In this document: in pieces, positions 1 through 11,536 of the stretch
Position numbering within the stretch: the first letter of the stretch is position 1
Layout of the letters: each line of letters opens with the position of its first letter
Origin: Asterionellopsis glacialis
Taxonomy: Eukaryota > Bacillariophyta > Plagiogrammaphyceae > Rhaphoneidales > Asterionellopsidaceae
Direction: 5' to 3'
DNA: 64,000 nt
NCBI GenBank assembly: GCA_014885115.2
Contig: WKLE02002438.1
Location: forward strand, 1-64,000
The notes under the pieces: model-generated
Seen by the model: only the letters and a program-made list of their open reading frames with translations
Told to the model about the DNA's origin: nothing
Database searches by the model: none
Translations under genes and position numbers: made by a program

Positions 1-1285
1 TCTAACCCAAATCAATTAAAAAAAAGGATTTTTGTGCGAGTTGGCAAAAAACTCGATGAATAATCGTTCTACCCCCTTAAAGTTTGATGCTGCATATTTC
101 AAAAAAGGACGCTTTCCCTGAAATCATAATTTTTTTAAATTTTTTAACGGTAGTATACCTGTATATATAATCAGTCCGTCTTTGTAAGTATATAATATAT
201 AATACGAATTGCTCTTGAGTTTATTATTATTTAGTCTCATCTCTTTGACGTCACGTTTCAATAGACAAGATCCTCTCGCCGAGTCTCTTTGTTATTCTGT
301 GCTGACGTGTACGTATGTAGCTGCCTTATGAAAAAAAATTTGCACTGTCTGTAATTATTATATTCACTTTTTTAAAAACCACGGATGCATGTACCAAGTA
401 AATTGTACTTCGTAAACGTACGATCGAAAGGTTTGCAAGACAGAATAAGAAAATGTACAAATGTTATGGTTGAATTACAGACTGTATGAGGTGCTGTACG
501 TAAGAACCTGGTACATAGATCTCTGCAATCGGGACCCATCCACGCACCAGCTTGGTTGCGCCCATCCACTCCATCTGGTCTGGAGCTCAACTGCACCTCC
601 AGGGCCTGCTGTCCTAAAAAGGACGCGACGAAGATTCGCCATCAAAACCACAATACGGGTGCCACTACACTGGCTGCGCGCAGATCTCATCCATCGAATT
701 ACGGTGCAAGTAGAAAACTAGGAATCCTGCATAGACACCTTGACTAGCAAGACGGTGAGAGTGACTTTGCCATCCTTCATTGAGATTTTGAATCATTGTT
801 TGTACAATTAGGAGAAGAAACAAACAAAAGAAAACAACATAGACAGAGAGAGAAAGCGGCATCCATCTCCTGGACAGCACTACTGTACACCGCACACGAT
901 ACCGGATACCCCAGTAGGACCCTCATCTTCGTATCTTGCGCTGTTGACAGGCTCGTCGTACAGTGTAGTACATAGTCTACGTAAAGCAACGCACGTGCCT
1001 ACCAAATTGTTTCGATTCCTTGGAAAAATTGACAGCACAAACAACAGCTTTTACATACCTTCTTTTGGAGCTGTGCTTGGGGGGCTGGGGGGACAACACA
1101 AGCAAAATAAATATTCTTGGAAAATCTATCATAACATAAAGGTTTGCGTGTTCGTGTGTAAAAAGAGATACAGCTAAATTACAGCTATAGAGAACAACTA
1201 CGGAGTATCATCTCAAAAAAGTTAAAAAAAAAACAGGAGTTTTGAAAGTAATCGTAAGACAGACTCTGTTCAATTAGAAGATACA
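1..1285. other. Intergenic, 5' edge of window
   Basis: No convincing gene. Only short overlapping frames (under 90 codons) with no recognisable motif. The first 400 bases are AT-rich. One copy of the ACCTGGTAC word lies near 509. The last 100 bases are A-rich and run into the start of the SET-domain gene, so they probably hold its promoter and 5' leader. Confidence 0.6.
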
Positions 1286-4200
1286 ATGATGACTGAAGAA
1301 GAAACGACATATGAAGAAATTATGGGTTTAACACCTAACGGTGAAGACAAGGGTGACACTAGTGCTAGTGTAGAAGCCTTATCTAAACGTCTTTTGAATT
1401 TTCGTACATGGCTTTCCGAGGAAGCTCATGTAATTACACCACCATCTGTTTGTGTTGTAAATGGTGAAGCAACAGATGGGACCAAGAATGCACCAGTTTT
1501 ATCATTTGGTCCACCACCATCCACAGTATCATCCAATTCAAATGGCGGTGCTAGTTCTGGTACATCAGGGAACAAACCTGATGCGAAACGATGTGGTATG
1601 ATTGATACAGAAATGGACCGTTCCTTATATGATCGTACAATGGGATGTCAAGTACGAGCAGCTAAGGAAATGAAAAAGGGAGATGTCATGTTAACAGTCC
1701 CACGGGCAGCCATGGTAACACCTGATTTAGTTGCAGCTAGTGATGCAGGTCGTGCTGTATTGGCATGCTGTGAAGGCTTGCAACGTGGTGGATTTTGGGA
1801 TGCCTTTGAAAATACGGTTGTATTGGAAAAGAAATTTCATGAAAAGATAAAGAATAACAATGCTACGAATTTATTAGTCAAAATTCTACGTGAACGTGGT
1901 AGGGCTGAAACTGCCATGGCAAAGAAAGAAAAGGAAAACGAAAAGGGAGACGGTGGTGACAGTGAACAACAACCACAAACACCAAAATATAAAATGGCTC
2001 CAAAGGGTACATTGTCTACCCGAGCACCTGTATTTGCATTTTTGATTCATCAACGATTTTCAAATTCACATAATCCACCTGTCGTAGCCAATACAGAACA
2101 AAGTTTGGCAGAGGTGGGGTATTCACAGGAGAACCCACCCTCTGACGAAGATAATCAGAATACCGCCTTGGCAACTACAGAAAAACTAATGCCACCACCA
2201 GGGTCACCATCCACATTTGCACCATATGCACGAACGTTACCATCTGCTATCCCATTACCAATTTGTTGGAAACGGAATGAATTGGCCTTATTGGCGGTAT
2301 GTAATCCAGGTTTGGCATCCTTGCAAGATGCAGCATCTACGACATTACAATTAGTATCTGAGTTTATGGCCCTGGTAGATGCCGGTATATCACAGCGCTT
2401 CCCAACTGTTTTTCCACCGGGATTGATTACATGGGAAAGATGGGTTTGGGCAGCATCGGTCTACACGTCACGTGTCTTACCTGTACAATGTTATCTGAAC
2501 AAGGGCGAGAAGGCTTCTCAAAGCCATGTCGTAGGAGATGATGAAATATTCCAATCACCAGCAGATGTATGGAATGAATTGGGTGTCATGATCCCATTGT
2601 TGGATATGTTGAATCATGATGACTCGGCCCAGGTGACCTGGGAACCAGCTGTGCCAGATGATGTCATGCTTCTGAATGGAGAAGGAGGAGGAGAGAAGGA
2701 GGAAGCACAGGTCGAAAGTCATCCACCTCGGACAGTCTTACATAAACGAGTAAAAAAAGGATCACAGGTATACACTCATTATGGTAATTGGAATAATCAA
2801 GAGCTTATCTTGAGGTATGGGTTTGCACAAATGAACAACACGAATGATGAAGTACGGATTGGGTGGACAATTCAGGATTGTTGTGGAAATGTGAAAGCAC
2901 CTTCTGATTATACACCAACATTTGTAAAAGATGATGCTGGAGCTGCTCCTTCTGGTGAAGGTGAAGAAAATCGTGATGCGAAATCACCATCGTCATCTGG
3001 TGGGTTAGTATACTCTGTGGAATCAGGGTCGAACACCATAGGGTCTTGGTGGACTAAAAATCGAATTGAAGTTTTGGAGAAGAATACATCATCTGATGCT
3101 AACACTATCGCCATGTTAAAACAGGGGAAACATTTGGTAGCTTATGCTAAAAGTGATGGTACATTTCATCCCATTTTCCTTTCGGCTTGCGTCGTGGGGA
3201 CAATGTCACCAACAGGTATTGATAAATATTTTGAAAAGATGAAAGAAGAAGGTACTAAACTGACACTGACTAAAAAGCATCAAACAGTTCTACGTCACTA
3301 TCTTGATTTCTATTTCGCAAGGAAGCTGGAAAAGCTATTGACAAATTTAAATAAGGGTCTAAATGATCACTTCAACAACGTTCAGCTTTGGACTAAGACG
3401 TCTCAGGGAGGTGTCCATTACACTAGCAGCAACGGGGAGGGGGACAAAGCATCATCTGATGATGTTACTTACACTGGTTGGCAAGCATTTTTTGATATGC
3501 ATGCCTACAATGGAACAATGGAAGTGGAAAAGAAGTACTACGCTTTAGCTCCAGACAGCTGTGTGTTAACTTTGTATGATGGACATATTCGGTCATTGCA
3601 AGCATCTCTTGATGCTGTTTCTACTCAAGAAAAGTTTGAGACTACTGTGCTAAAGCAGCTTGAGGACTTAGATTTCATCATTATGCAAGAAGAAACAGAA
3701 GATGATTATGCCAAACCAGGTATCGGTAGTAGCGAGAAAAACAAATCGTCGGAAAATTCCGGAAAGGGAGGGAAGCAATCCGGGAAAGGGTCTGGCGGAA
3801 AGAATAATAATGAAAAGGAACAACAAAAAAGTGGCAGACGCCGTAACCGCCGAGGTAAAGGCGATCGTCCTGCTGCAATCAAGCTTCATATTGGAAATTT
3901 GGCCTACGCCACCAACCCTTCTGACTTGTTCAATTTTTTCTCCAAACTTTATGGAAGAGAAAATGTGCTGGAGTGCCACATTCCTACAGAACGTGATACG
4001 GGAAAATCTAGGGGTTTTGGGTTTGTTACAATGCCAGAACAAGTGGCGCTAAAAGCTCTGCAGTCTGGTCGAAAGCATGAAGTTGATGGTCGTCTCCTAA
4101 AAGTTGCGGAGAGTAACTCGGCTGGTTCAGGAAAGGGTAATCGCGGTGGAGGAGGTGGTGGAGGAGGAGGAGGTGGTGGTGGTGGCGGTGCTGCTGCTGC

Positions 4201-5011
4201 TGCTGCTGCTGGAGGCGGTGGAGGACCACCCATGGATCGCTGTGCATCTTGTGGGTACAGACCAAAATATTGTACGTGCGCTGTGCCAAATATTACTGGA
4301 TACAATGGGAACAACCCTATGATGGGAGGCGTACATCCGCCAGATGGACCACCGCCTCCAATGGAACATATGGAATACGGTGGTGGTTATGGTCGAGCTT
4401 TCCACGAGCACGATTACTACGGAGGAGGCGGAAGGTATGACTATGGGCGTGATCGTGGTAGGAGATCCTACAGTCGCAGCTCCTCTCCTCGACGTGGAAG
4501 CTCTAGAAGCACTCGGGACAGATACGGACGTGATGATGATCGCAGCTATCGCGAATACCGGTACAGACGCAGTCGTTCCCGGAGCTATAGTAGGGAACGA
4601 GATCGTGATAGAGACCGGAGCAGGCGAGACCGCGGTAGAGACAGGGAAAGGTCCAGGGACAGCAGGGCCTCCGGGAGACGAAGTGGTCGTGGATCGAGTA
4701 GAGGTTGGGACGACCGATCATCTCGGAGTCGAAGTTATTCGCCCACACCCTCTCGTCGGGACCGAAAGGGCACTGAAGCCAGTGCTGATCGTCAGTCAAG
4801 TTCAAGAAAGAGAAGTCCAAGCAGAAGCTTATCACCTCCACCAAGGAGTAGTGGCAGTTTGCAAAGTTCGGAAAGAAAACGGGACAGAAGGAGCAGAAGT
4901 AGAAGTAGAGAACGTGAAAGGGGGCGAAGGAACAGAAAGAAGAGCCGCAAGCATGCAAGAAATAGTCCAAGTCGAAGTGTAAGCAGATCGCGCAGTGTTC
5001 CTAAATCTTAA
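1286..5011 (+). CDS. SET-domain methyltransferase fused to RRM and RS domains
   Basis: Single-exon frame of 1241 residues, starting at the first ATG of the frame. The N-terminal half looks like a SET-domain lysine methyltransferase of the Rubisco-LSMT/SETD type. It has a split SET core, with the MIPLLDMLNHDD motif near residue 435 and THYGNWNNQELILRYGF near 497-513. A helical Rubis-subs-bind-like region follows (about 610-800). Residues about 866-940 form an RRM, with RNP2 LHIGNL and RNP1 KSRGFGFVTM. Next come a poly-Gly/Ala run (about 952-981), a small Cys cluster (CASCGYRPKYCTC, about 985-997) and an Arg/Ser-rich tail to the end, as in SR splicing factors. The family suggests methylation of a protein lysine; the RRM-RS half suggests RNA binding in nuclear speckles. 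The substrate is unknown. The frame is open throughout, so a true fusion is favoured, but two transcripts cannot be excluded. It converges on the ABCC gene with 61 bp between stop codons. Confidence 0.85.
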   Translation: MMTEEETTYEEIMGLTPNGEDKGDTSASVEALSKRLLNFRTWLSEEAHVITPPSVCVVNGEATDGTKNAPVLSFGPPPSTVSSNSNGGASSGTSGNKPDAKRCGMIDTEMDRSLYDRTMGCQVRAAKEMKKGDVMLTVPRAAMVTPDLVAASDAGRAVLACCEGLQRGGFWDAFENTVVLEKKFHEKIKNNNATNLLVKILRERGRAETAMAKKEKENEKGDGGDSEQQPQTPKYKMAPKGTLSTRAPVFAFLIHQRFSNSHNPPVVANTEQSLAEVGYSQENPPSDEDNQNTALATTEKLMPPPGSPSTFAPYARTLPSAIPLPICWKRNELALLAVCNPGLASLQDAASTTLQLVSEFMALVDAGISQRFPTVFPPGLITWERWVWAASVYTSRVLPVQCYLNKGEKASQSHVVGDDEIFQSPADVWNELGVMIPLLDMLNHDDSAQVTWEPAVPDDVMLLNGEGGGEKEEAQVESHPPRTVLHKRVKKGSQVYTHYGNWNNQELILRYGFAQMNNTNDEVRIGWTIQDCCGNVKAPSDYTPTFVKDDAGAAPSGEGEENRDAKSPSSSGGLVYSVESGSNTIGSWWTKNRIEVLEKNTSSDANTIAMLKQGKHLVAYAKSDGTFHPIFLSACVVGTMSPTGIDKYFEKMKEEGTKLTLTKKHQTVLRHYLDFYFARKLEKLLTNLNKGLNDHFNNVQLWTKTSQGGVHYTSSNGEGDKASSDDVTYTGWQAFFDMHAYNGTMEVEKKYYALAPDSCVLTLYDGHIRSLQASLDAVSTQEKFETTVLKQLEDLDFIIMQEETEDDYAKPGIGSSEKNKSSENSGKGGKQSGKGSGGKNNNEKEQQKSGRRRNRRGKGDRPAAIKLHIGNLAYATNPSDLFNFFSKLYGRENVLECHIPTERDTGKSRGFGFVTMPEQVALKALQSGRKHEVDGRLLKVAESNSAGSGKGNRGGGGGGGGGGGGGGGAAAAAAAGGGGGPPMDRCASCGYRPKYCTCAVPNITGYNGNNPMMGGVHPPDGPPPPMEHMEYGGGYGRAFHEHDYYGGGGRYDYGRDRGRRSYSRSSSPRRGSSRSTRDRYGRDDDRSYREYRYRRSRSRSYSRERDRDRDRSRRDRGRDRERSRDSRASGRRSGRGSSRGWDDRSSRSRSYSPTPSRRDRKGTEASADRQSSSRKRSPSRSLSPPPRSSGSLQSSERKRDRRSRSRSRERERGRRNRKKSRKHARNSPSRSVSRSRSVPKS
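4138..4230 (+). repeat. GGN/GCN triplet run inside coding sequence
   Basis: Imperfect GGT/GGA then GCT triplet tract coding for a glycine run followed by an alanine run, between the RRM and the Cys cluster of the SET-RRM-RS protein. Such tracts change length easily. This one probably acts as a flexible linker. Confidence 0.85.
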
Positions 5012-5072
5012 GACTTCAGGCTTAATTAAAAATTCCTATTCAGCAGTGAAAGTTTAATGGCAAAAAATTCAT

Positions 5073-8000
5073 TTACCCTCTAGCTTTTCGGCGCAATTCT
5101 TTCGACATTTCTTCGCCTGTATTGTCCACCATAGAGGCAAAATGACCTTGTCTCGTTATTAAATCCGAAGGTGTACCGAATTCGAGCAATTTTCCATGAC
5201 CAAACACCAATATCATATCGTAGTCAATTATTGTGTCAAGTCTATGGGCCACTGCCATCACTGTTGCATTTGGAAAACTTTTTGATACAGCTTGTTGTAA
5301 AAGTACATCTGTTCGACTATCAACCTGACAAGCAACAGACGGCAGGAGACAAAAAAATTAAGCGATCAATTGAATTACATAGCTTGCATTTCTGGGTTTC
5401 TTAACGACAGCAAACAATCTCTGCTTTGAAAACATTTGGACTTACATTTGCGGTTGGTTCATCTAACACTAAGATCTTGTTCTTCCGCAGAATAGCTCTA
5501 GCGAGGCAAAGCAGTTGCCTTTGACCACAGCTCCAATTTGACCCACCCTCGGCGACAATCGCATTTAGACCACCCGGGGTATCTCTCACGGCTTCCTCCA
5601 TCTGCACGTCTTTTAAGGCATGCCAAATAGCAGTATCGTTAAATTTGCAGAAAGGATCTAAGTTTTCTCTCAAGCTGCAACCTGAAAATAGCACAGGAAC
5701 CTGAGGGATGCATGAAATATTCGTTCTCAGTGTGTTTAGACCTATCGAAGCAATATTCCTACCGTCTATTGTGATAGATCCCTCTTCTGCATCTAGAAGG
5801 CGAAAAATAGCTTGAACTAGCGTGCTTTTACCAGATCCAGTTCTGCCCACCACTCCCACTCTTTGCCCACTCTTGATCTGAAATGATACATTTGATAGAG
5901 CTGGGGGGAGAGAAGCCCTGTATCGTGCTTTTAGATCGTGCACATCAATGTTTCCGCTTTGGGGCCATTCCGTTGAGTTTTTGTCTTCTTCGGTAAACAA
6001 AGGGGGTTCAATATCCAATCTGCAGAACGCTGACACTCGCTCTACAGACACAAGATTATTTACAATCTCAGCGGACTGGCGAACCATCCATTGAAATGTT
6101 CCGGCAAGTTGCAGAAGCAAAGTGAGTGCAAGGCCCAAGACAGCTGCATCAATCGAAAACCAACCTATATAACGAAACGTGAATTCAATACAAAGGTGAG
6201 TGCACTAAAGCTACTTCTGTGTTCAATTGTGCCCATAAAGACTTACCTTGCTCTTTGAACAGCACAGCTAATAAGCTTGAAACAGTCAAGAGAATAAACA
6301 TAATTGAATCCATCCGGAAACCAAGCCATCGAGAAGTTACAATGAAACTAAAAAAGGCTCTCGAATGAGCATCGTGGGCTTGCTGAAATTTGAATTTGAA
6401 ATAATCGACTGCTCCGTTTGCACGGATCGTTGAAATTCCCGACAATGATTCGCTCATCATCGAAAATATTGGTGACCGCGCTAATCCTTCAAAACGCTTT
6501 AGCTCTCTACTTGTTGTAACAAAAATCTTCCTCAAGTGTAAGAAGTACACTGCCAAAAATGGAAAGGCCACTAGAGTAAAAGGAAGGATTGCAGCAGCTG
6601 TTGCCACACCACCAATGACCAAGAAAAATGTCATAAAGAAGTCGTAGAAAGTAGCCGGTAAAATGTCATCGCTGATTCCAATATCCGCCGAAAAACGGTT
6701 CAGGATCCTTCCCAAAGGGTTAGTGTCAAAAAAATCTATTTTCGCCCTTAGAACGGTCGCCGTCATTTTCTTGTGAAGTTCTCTGGATGCCTTGACAGTG
6801 AAGAAAAATGTGGCGATCGCACGGACGGTCGACAGAACAATTACTGAAGTTCCAAGGCCGCCAACTAGCCACACATAAAACGACGAAATCTAGTAGACAA
6901 AGTGGAAAACACGATGAACAGAGTTCAGAAAAGACTTCGAATAGAGATGGTTGTATTGAGAACTAAACAAAACTCACCTGCTCACTCTTCGGCTCTTCGG
7001 CCCATTTGCCTATTGCGGCAATTGTTACGATTATTGAAGCTTGTGAGGTCATAAAAAGCAGAAAAAGCAAAAGACCAATGCAAGGCCCTCCCATTGCGTT
7101 GAAGTAGTCCAGCCAGGTGCTCATTTTCACTTCTCCCACGTTGGTCATTTCCTTGTGATCGTCATCTTGATCGCTTTCGCTCGTGTGTTTTTTCTCTGGA
7201 ATGATAGCAAGTATGCCATCCGCTGCAACGGAATCTGATGCCAAAGCTTTCACTTCTTTTTTATAGGCAGGCAATGTTTTGACAGACTGATGCAGTAAGC
7301 CACCAGATGCAGTAACGCATTCATCGTAAGTACCTTCATATAAAATCGACCCCCTTTTCATCAAGACACATCTTTCGCCTGCCAGAAATTGATGCTGGTG
7401 AGTGGCAAGCACAACACATTTTCCTTTTTTGACACATAGGTTTTGTATCGCGTTGTAGTAAATGCCACGGCCTACCTTGGCATCCACTGCACTTAGAGGA
7501 TCATCGAGGAGAATCACATCAGTATCTCTGTATAAAGCTCGAGCTAGTCCTATCCGTGCTCGTTGCCCGCCACTACATTGTACTCCACGATCGCCAACAA
7601 TCGTAGCATCTCCTTTGTCGAACTGCTCAAAGTCGGTATCCAAACCACAAGCTTCGATAATTTCGTTGTATCTTTTTGTGTCATAGTGCAAACCCATTGT
7701 AATATTTTCCCGGACAGTACCGTCCATAATCCATGGTTCTTGTGCCGCATATGCAAGTGACTTGTAACTTCTTGTGATGGTTCCACTCGTAGGTATAAGT
7801 TCTCCCGCCAATGCTTGCATGAGGGCGCTCTTACCGCTCCCAACAGGTCCCACCAATGCCACCATTTCACCCATTCGCAGGTCAATAGATAGGTCCTTGA
7901 TAGCGACAACAGAAACGCTGGATGAAATTTCAGAATCGTGAGAAGATGAGGAAGCATCTTGAACACTACCTTCGATACTTTCAGATGTGTACGAACTCCA

Positions 8001-9350
8001 GAAGCAGATTATATTTGAAACAGACAATGCAATACTAGATGGTTCAGCTGATCCTTTGTTTTTTGATTCAATGTCGATCTCTGGTTTTGATAAAAATTCT
8101 TGCAAGCGCCGTATAGATACGTAACACTCTGAACTTCCAATCACTGCAAAAGAGAAGAATTTTGTCATACTAAATTGGATAATATTGATAAGGGCGAATG
8201 TCGTAAAGACATTTCTTGGCGTTAATTCACCTCCTGTCTTGATGTGAACAAGGAAGATGACAATGCACACTGTCGTATTGCCAAAAAAGAAGATTGCCTC
8301 GTTCAGTGCCTTTAGACGATTGGAGTGTTGAATTTCTGTCAACTCTTTCTCGCGGATTTTTGTTATTCTATCTTGAAATTGAAGTTCCCATCCACTCATT
8401 TTCATTACGCGTACACCGGATACTGCTTGGGAAATCAATGTCACACGTTCATCTGTGATAGCAGCAATCTTTGACCGATATGATGCGATTTTGGCACCCA
8501 AGTAGAACTGGAGAGGAACAAATATAAATAACAGAGCATATCCAGCTGCGAAGGCAGAACCAATAATATTGAGACCAATAATCAGAATCATTATAGCCTC
8601 CAGCGGTGAAGATATCAAGTGTGCAATAAAGATAGATGCCAACATAAACCGTTCTACGTCATTGGATGCGAGGTTGCTTAGCTGACCTGATGTCGTGGAA
8701 GATGCACCACCAATTGAACTCAATCTAAGAGCCTTGTCGTATATAGCCGCAATTGCACAAATCCTTAGCTTCATTCCCATACGCCATGTTGCAAAAAACA
8801 AGTTATGTGTATTAAATAATACAATAAGGCCAAGTCCAACAAGAACACCCGCCCAGACATATCCCCGTGCTCCTTCCTCTTGGTCATCGTTGAAGGTTTC
8901 TATCAATTTTCCCAATGCCAAAGCTTGGCCAGTTCTGCCCCCGATGTTTATGGCATGCATTGGTAATATATACCATAACTTGGTAACATAATATTTCAAA
9001 ATGGCTCGGTGCAGACTGGGTTTTCGATTTTTTTCGGATGCACATTTTTGTTCGTGTGCCCAAAGGTCGTTCATAAGTTCAAGGTTGTACTGCGAGGTGT
9101 CTTCTTTCGAAACGTTGGGAAGATCCTTCTCTTCAAGAGTTCGTTCAAGTCCAGTTTTCATCAATGACAAAGCAAATTGAAATGTCCACCTAGAGTAAAA
9201 TGGCGCACTGTCATAAGGATTGTCGTGTCTTTCAAGAACTTCACTGTCACTAGAGTTCTGAGTTTCGTCGTTTTCTTTCGACATCTGCTGGGACTCATCT
9301 TGGGTATCATTTTCATTCAATACAGTCCTTGAGGCATCTGCATTTCTCAT
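5073..9350 (-). CDS. ABC transporter, subfamily C (MRP-like), four exons
   Basis: Exons on the minus strand are 9350-6978, 6889-6247, 6164-5446 and 5324-5073. All three introns (88, 82 and 121 nt) begin GTGAGT or GTAAGT, end in AG and keep frame, giving 1328 residues. The order is an N-terminal cytosolic stretch, TMD1, NBD1, TMD2, NBD2, without an extra TMD0, so it resembles short MRP4-type ABCC exporters in length. NBD1 has Walker A GPVGSGKSA (about residue 500), signature CSGGQRARIGLARAL, Walker B VILLDDPLSAVD and H-loop THQHQ. The aspartate in place of the catalytic glutamate is the usual ABCC degenerate site. NBD2 has GRTGSGKST (about 1110), an odd signature WSCGQRQLLCLARAIL, Walker B ILVLDEPTANVD (spanning intron 3) and H-loop VAHRLD. 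It is probably an ATP-driven exporter of organic anions or conjugates at the plasma membrane or vacuole; the substrate is unknown. Confidence 0.93.
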
Positions 9351-10927
9351 CTTCTTTTTTGTCTACCTTAGATTTTAGAGACTCTGTGGTTCTTCAAAAG
9401 TCAATGTATGTATTTGTTGGTTTCGTCTTTGCTCTCGTCGCTCTTTCTTGCTTGCTATTTTGCACAGTACTTTATCTCCTCAGAATTCTTTTCTGTGATA
9501 GGCCAGAGTCAAATTTTTGTGAGTCAGTATCTCGCATGAATTTTTTACGGATGTGCTAACAAAAAATAAATAGCCTTTGTGGTGACGTAATAGGCAAAAG
9601 CGAAAATGAAGCGCCCAGGCTGCGCGGACAAGGGAACGAAAAACAGCACTCCGTTTTGTGCCAGGTCAGACGAACCGTCCCGCCCTCAAAGGAATAATTA
9701 AAGGGTGATAGTCACAGACAGTATCTATTTTTTTATGATGCTATCTACGTGTAATTCTTCTGGATATACTTACTTTTATATATAATCAAGTAAGGTTTTT
9801 AGCAAAGAAGTTATTAATAGAAGTTAGTACCTGGTACAGTAAATTACAGTCCACAGCTGGTATCGTACATGTACCTGGTAGAATGTGTACAAGAAATTTA
9901 AGAGATTTACAGGTGTTTTATATTATTCATGGAACCACGTGTGCCTGATTCAATGTTAAGTCTGTACCTTTACCAATCAATGACTAGTCATACACTACTT
10001 GTGGTGTGCAAAAAAATTGGCGTGCGGGAGGAATGAAAAATATAATTAATTCGGATGACGAAGGTGTCCAGTATAAGTAATTTCAACCTTGCCAAAAAAT
10101 GGAACAACTGCTTTTGAGTCTACTACTACTCTGGATTTGGATTGCAGTCCTTTATTTTCGACACACGGTAGAAACCACATATCACAGTTTCCAATCTGAA
10201 AAGTAACAAGAGCTTTCCCAACGTACCTGACCAAAAAAATGCGTATTACTCATTGTTGTAGTCACTGCTCAGCGTATAGCTAGAGAGAATCATCTCTCAA
10301 TAGAGGGGGTACAAATAATCGTATTGACGCTTTTAATGTGGCACCACTAGAACCCAAGGTCCCAGACTCCTATAGAATCCTAGAGTTACAAACTTTTTAA
10401 TAGAAAGTTATTCCTGTAGCCTGGTGGGACTAGGACCTATACTGGTCTTGGGGGACTGTAGAAATGGAATAGGCATCCTAGCTTGATCAATAGCTGGGTA
10501 ATTCTACTTATTGCGATCCCTAAATGTAAAAAGTAACACATTCATGATTTTCGAGAAATCTGCAAAGGAGCACTGAATGGCTGAGCTTGTTCTGGTGATT
10601 TAGTTATTTAGAAAACATACTAAATCTATTTACGGAGATGACGTGAACAGCACATTTGTCAGGATTTTCTTTGTTACAAATTTCTGGTGACACACGTGTT
10701 GGAATTAGTTTAGTAATGTATTGGACAGAGTACATTAGTTTAGTAATGTATTCAATCTTTTCTAAAATGAATTTTAAAGTACTGGATTATGCTAATAGTT
10801 TCGTTTGGATTCTAAAATGGTGAAAATTGGGTATTGAAAGTACTGTTTGCAGAGTGAGTTATGAGCACCTACCTCTACTTCAAGAAGTATTTTCTCGGCA
10901 TGCGAAACTTCAATTGACTGCTGCTCT
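9351..10927. other. Intergenic
   Basis: Holds the ABCC promoter side (right of 9350) and a pyrimidine-rich stretch. A 62-codon frame on the minus strand (10046-10234) has no recognisable motif. Copies of ACCTGGTA occur near 9830 and 9871. A 19-bp direct repeat lies at 10704-10722 and 10734-10752. Nothing else supported. Confidence 0.6.
10704..10752. repeat. 19-bp direct repeat, two copies
   Basis: ATTAGTTTAGTAATGTATT occurs at 10704-10722 and again at 10734-10752, a 30-bp period, about 180 bp downstream of the CesT-like gene. No function can be assigned. Confidence 0.8.
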
Positions 10928-11536
10928 CTATGCCAGTTGCTGCGTCCGCTTTGCATAATCGATCCTCTCGTTCATTTCAACTGTTGTCTCCATGAAATCG
11001 TCCAAGCAGTTCACAAAATCGTCCCTTCCCAACCCAGATACAGGAGCCGAAAAACAGAGATTCATCTCATCTCCCTCCAGGCCGAGGCAAGCACCTCGTG
11101 TGCCTTGCTGCATGTAGTTAAGACGCATTGCTTCTCGCATGGCAGCAACATAATTATCATGAGGTTCTAGTTTGGAAACCATCGTGTGCAGGAAAAAGAA
11201 GCCTGCATTGTCCTTTGGAACCTCGATTGTAATAAAAAATTTTCTGTATTGGTAGTAGCAGATACCGCTGCTATTCAGAGAGACTTCTTTGCCGATGCAG
11301 TTTCCTACACGACGCAAATATCCATTTATGATCTTTCGATTTCTATTTGTTTGTTCTGCAGAACCATTCCACTGTGATTGACGAGGGCGATTACATCCTT
11401 TTTCAGGCAGCAGTCTCTTTGGTAAAGAATTCATCGAAAAAGGCGTTGTTGGGTTTGATTTACTATGTCTAATATTTTTTGTATTTGAGGAAATCGATTG
11501 TTTGGGATTTGCTGATTTGAAATAATTCATTAGCAT
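10928..11536 (-). CDS. CesT/Tir-chaperone-like small protein
   Basis: Single-exon frame of 202 residues with an ATG start. The first 70 residues are basic and low-complexity. From about residue 80 the sequence follows the pattern of the CesT/Tir-chaperone fold: a strand-rich stretch (SSGICYYQYRKFFITIEVP), a helix, then MREAMRLNYMQQGTRGACLG, a short turn with a strand (NLCFSAPVSGLG) and a C-terminal amphipathic helix (FVNCLDDFMETTVEMNERI). In bacteria this fold forms dimeric type III secretion chaperones; its role in eukaryotic algae is not known to me. The assignment is by pattern only. The basic N-terminus could be a linker or a targeting sequence. Alternative: an unrelated alpha/beta protein. 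No operon-like partner nearby. Confidence 0.6.
   Translation of the reverse strand: MLMNYFKSANPKQSISSNTKNIRHSKSNPTTPFSMNSLPKRLLPEKGCNRPRQSQWNGSAEQTNRNRKIINGYLRRVGNCIGKEVSLNSSGICYYQYRKFFITIEVPKDNAGFFFLHTMVSKLEPHDNYVAAMREAMRLNYMQQGTRGACLGLEGDEMNLCFSAPVSGLGRDDFVNCLDDFMETTVEMNERIDYAKRTQQLA

Noticed and set aside
3668..4314. Antisense frames of 120-odd codons opposite the RRM region
   Set aside because: Low-complexity Pro/Ala translation of the GGN/GCN tract; no start context or motif.
4344..4982. Long shifted frame (212 codons) over the RS region of the SET-RRM-RS gene
   Set aside because: By-product of Arg/Ser and Gly codon repeats; the main frame carries the RRM and RS signatures continuously.
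10046..10234. 62-codon minus-strand frame with several Cys and aromatic residues
   Set aside because: No recognisable domain, no splice partners found; kept as possible relic only.
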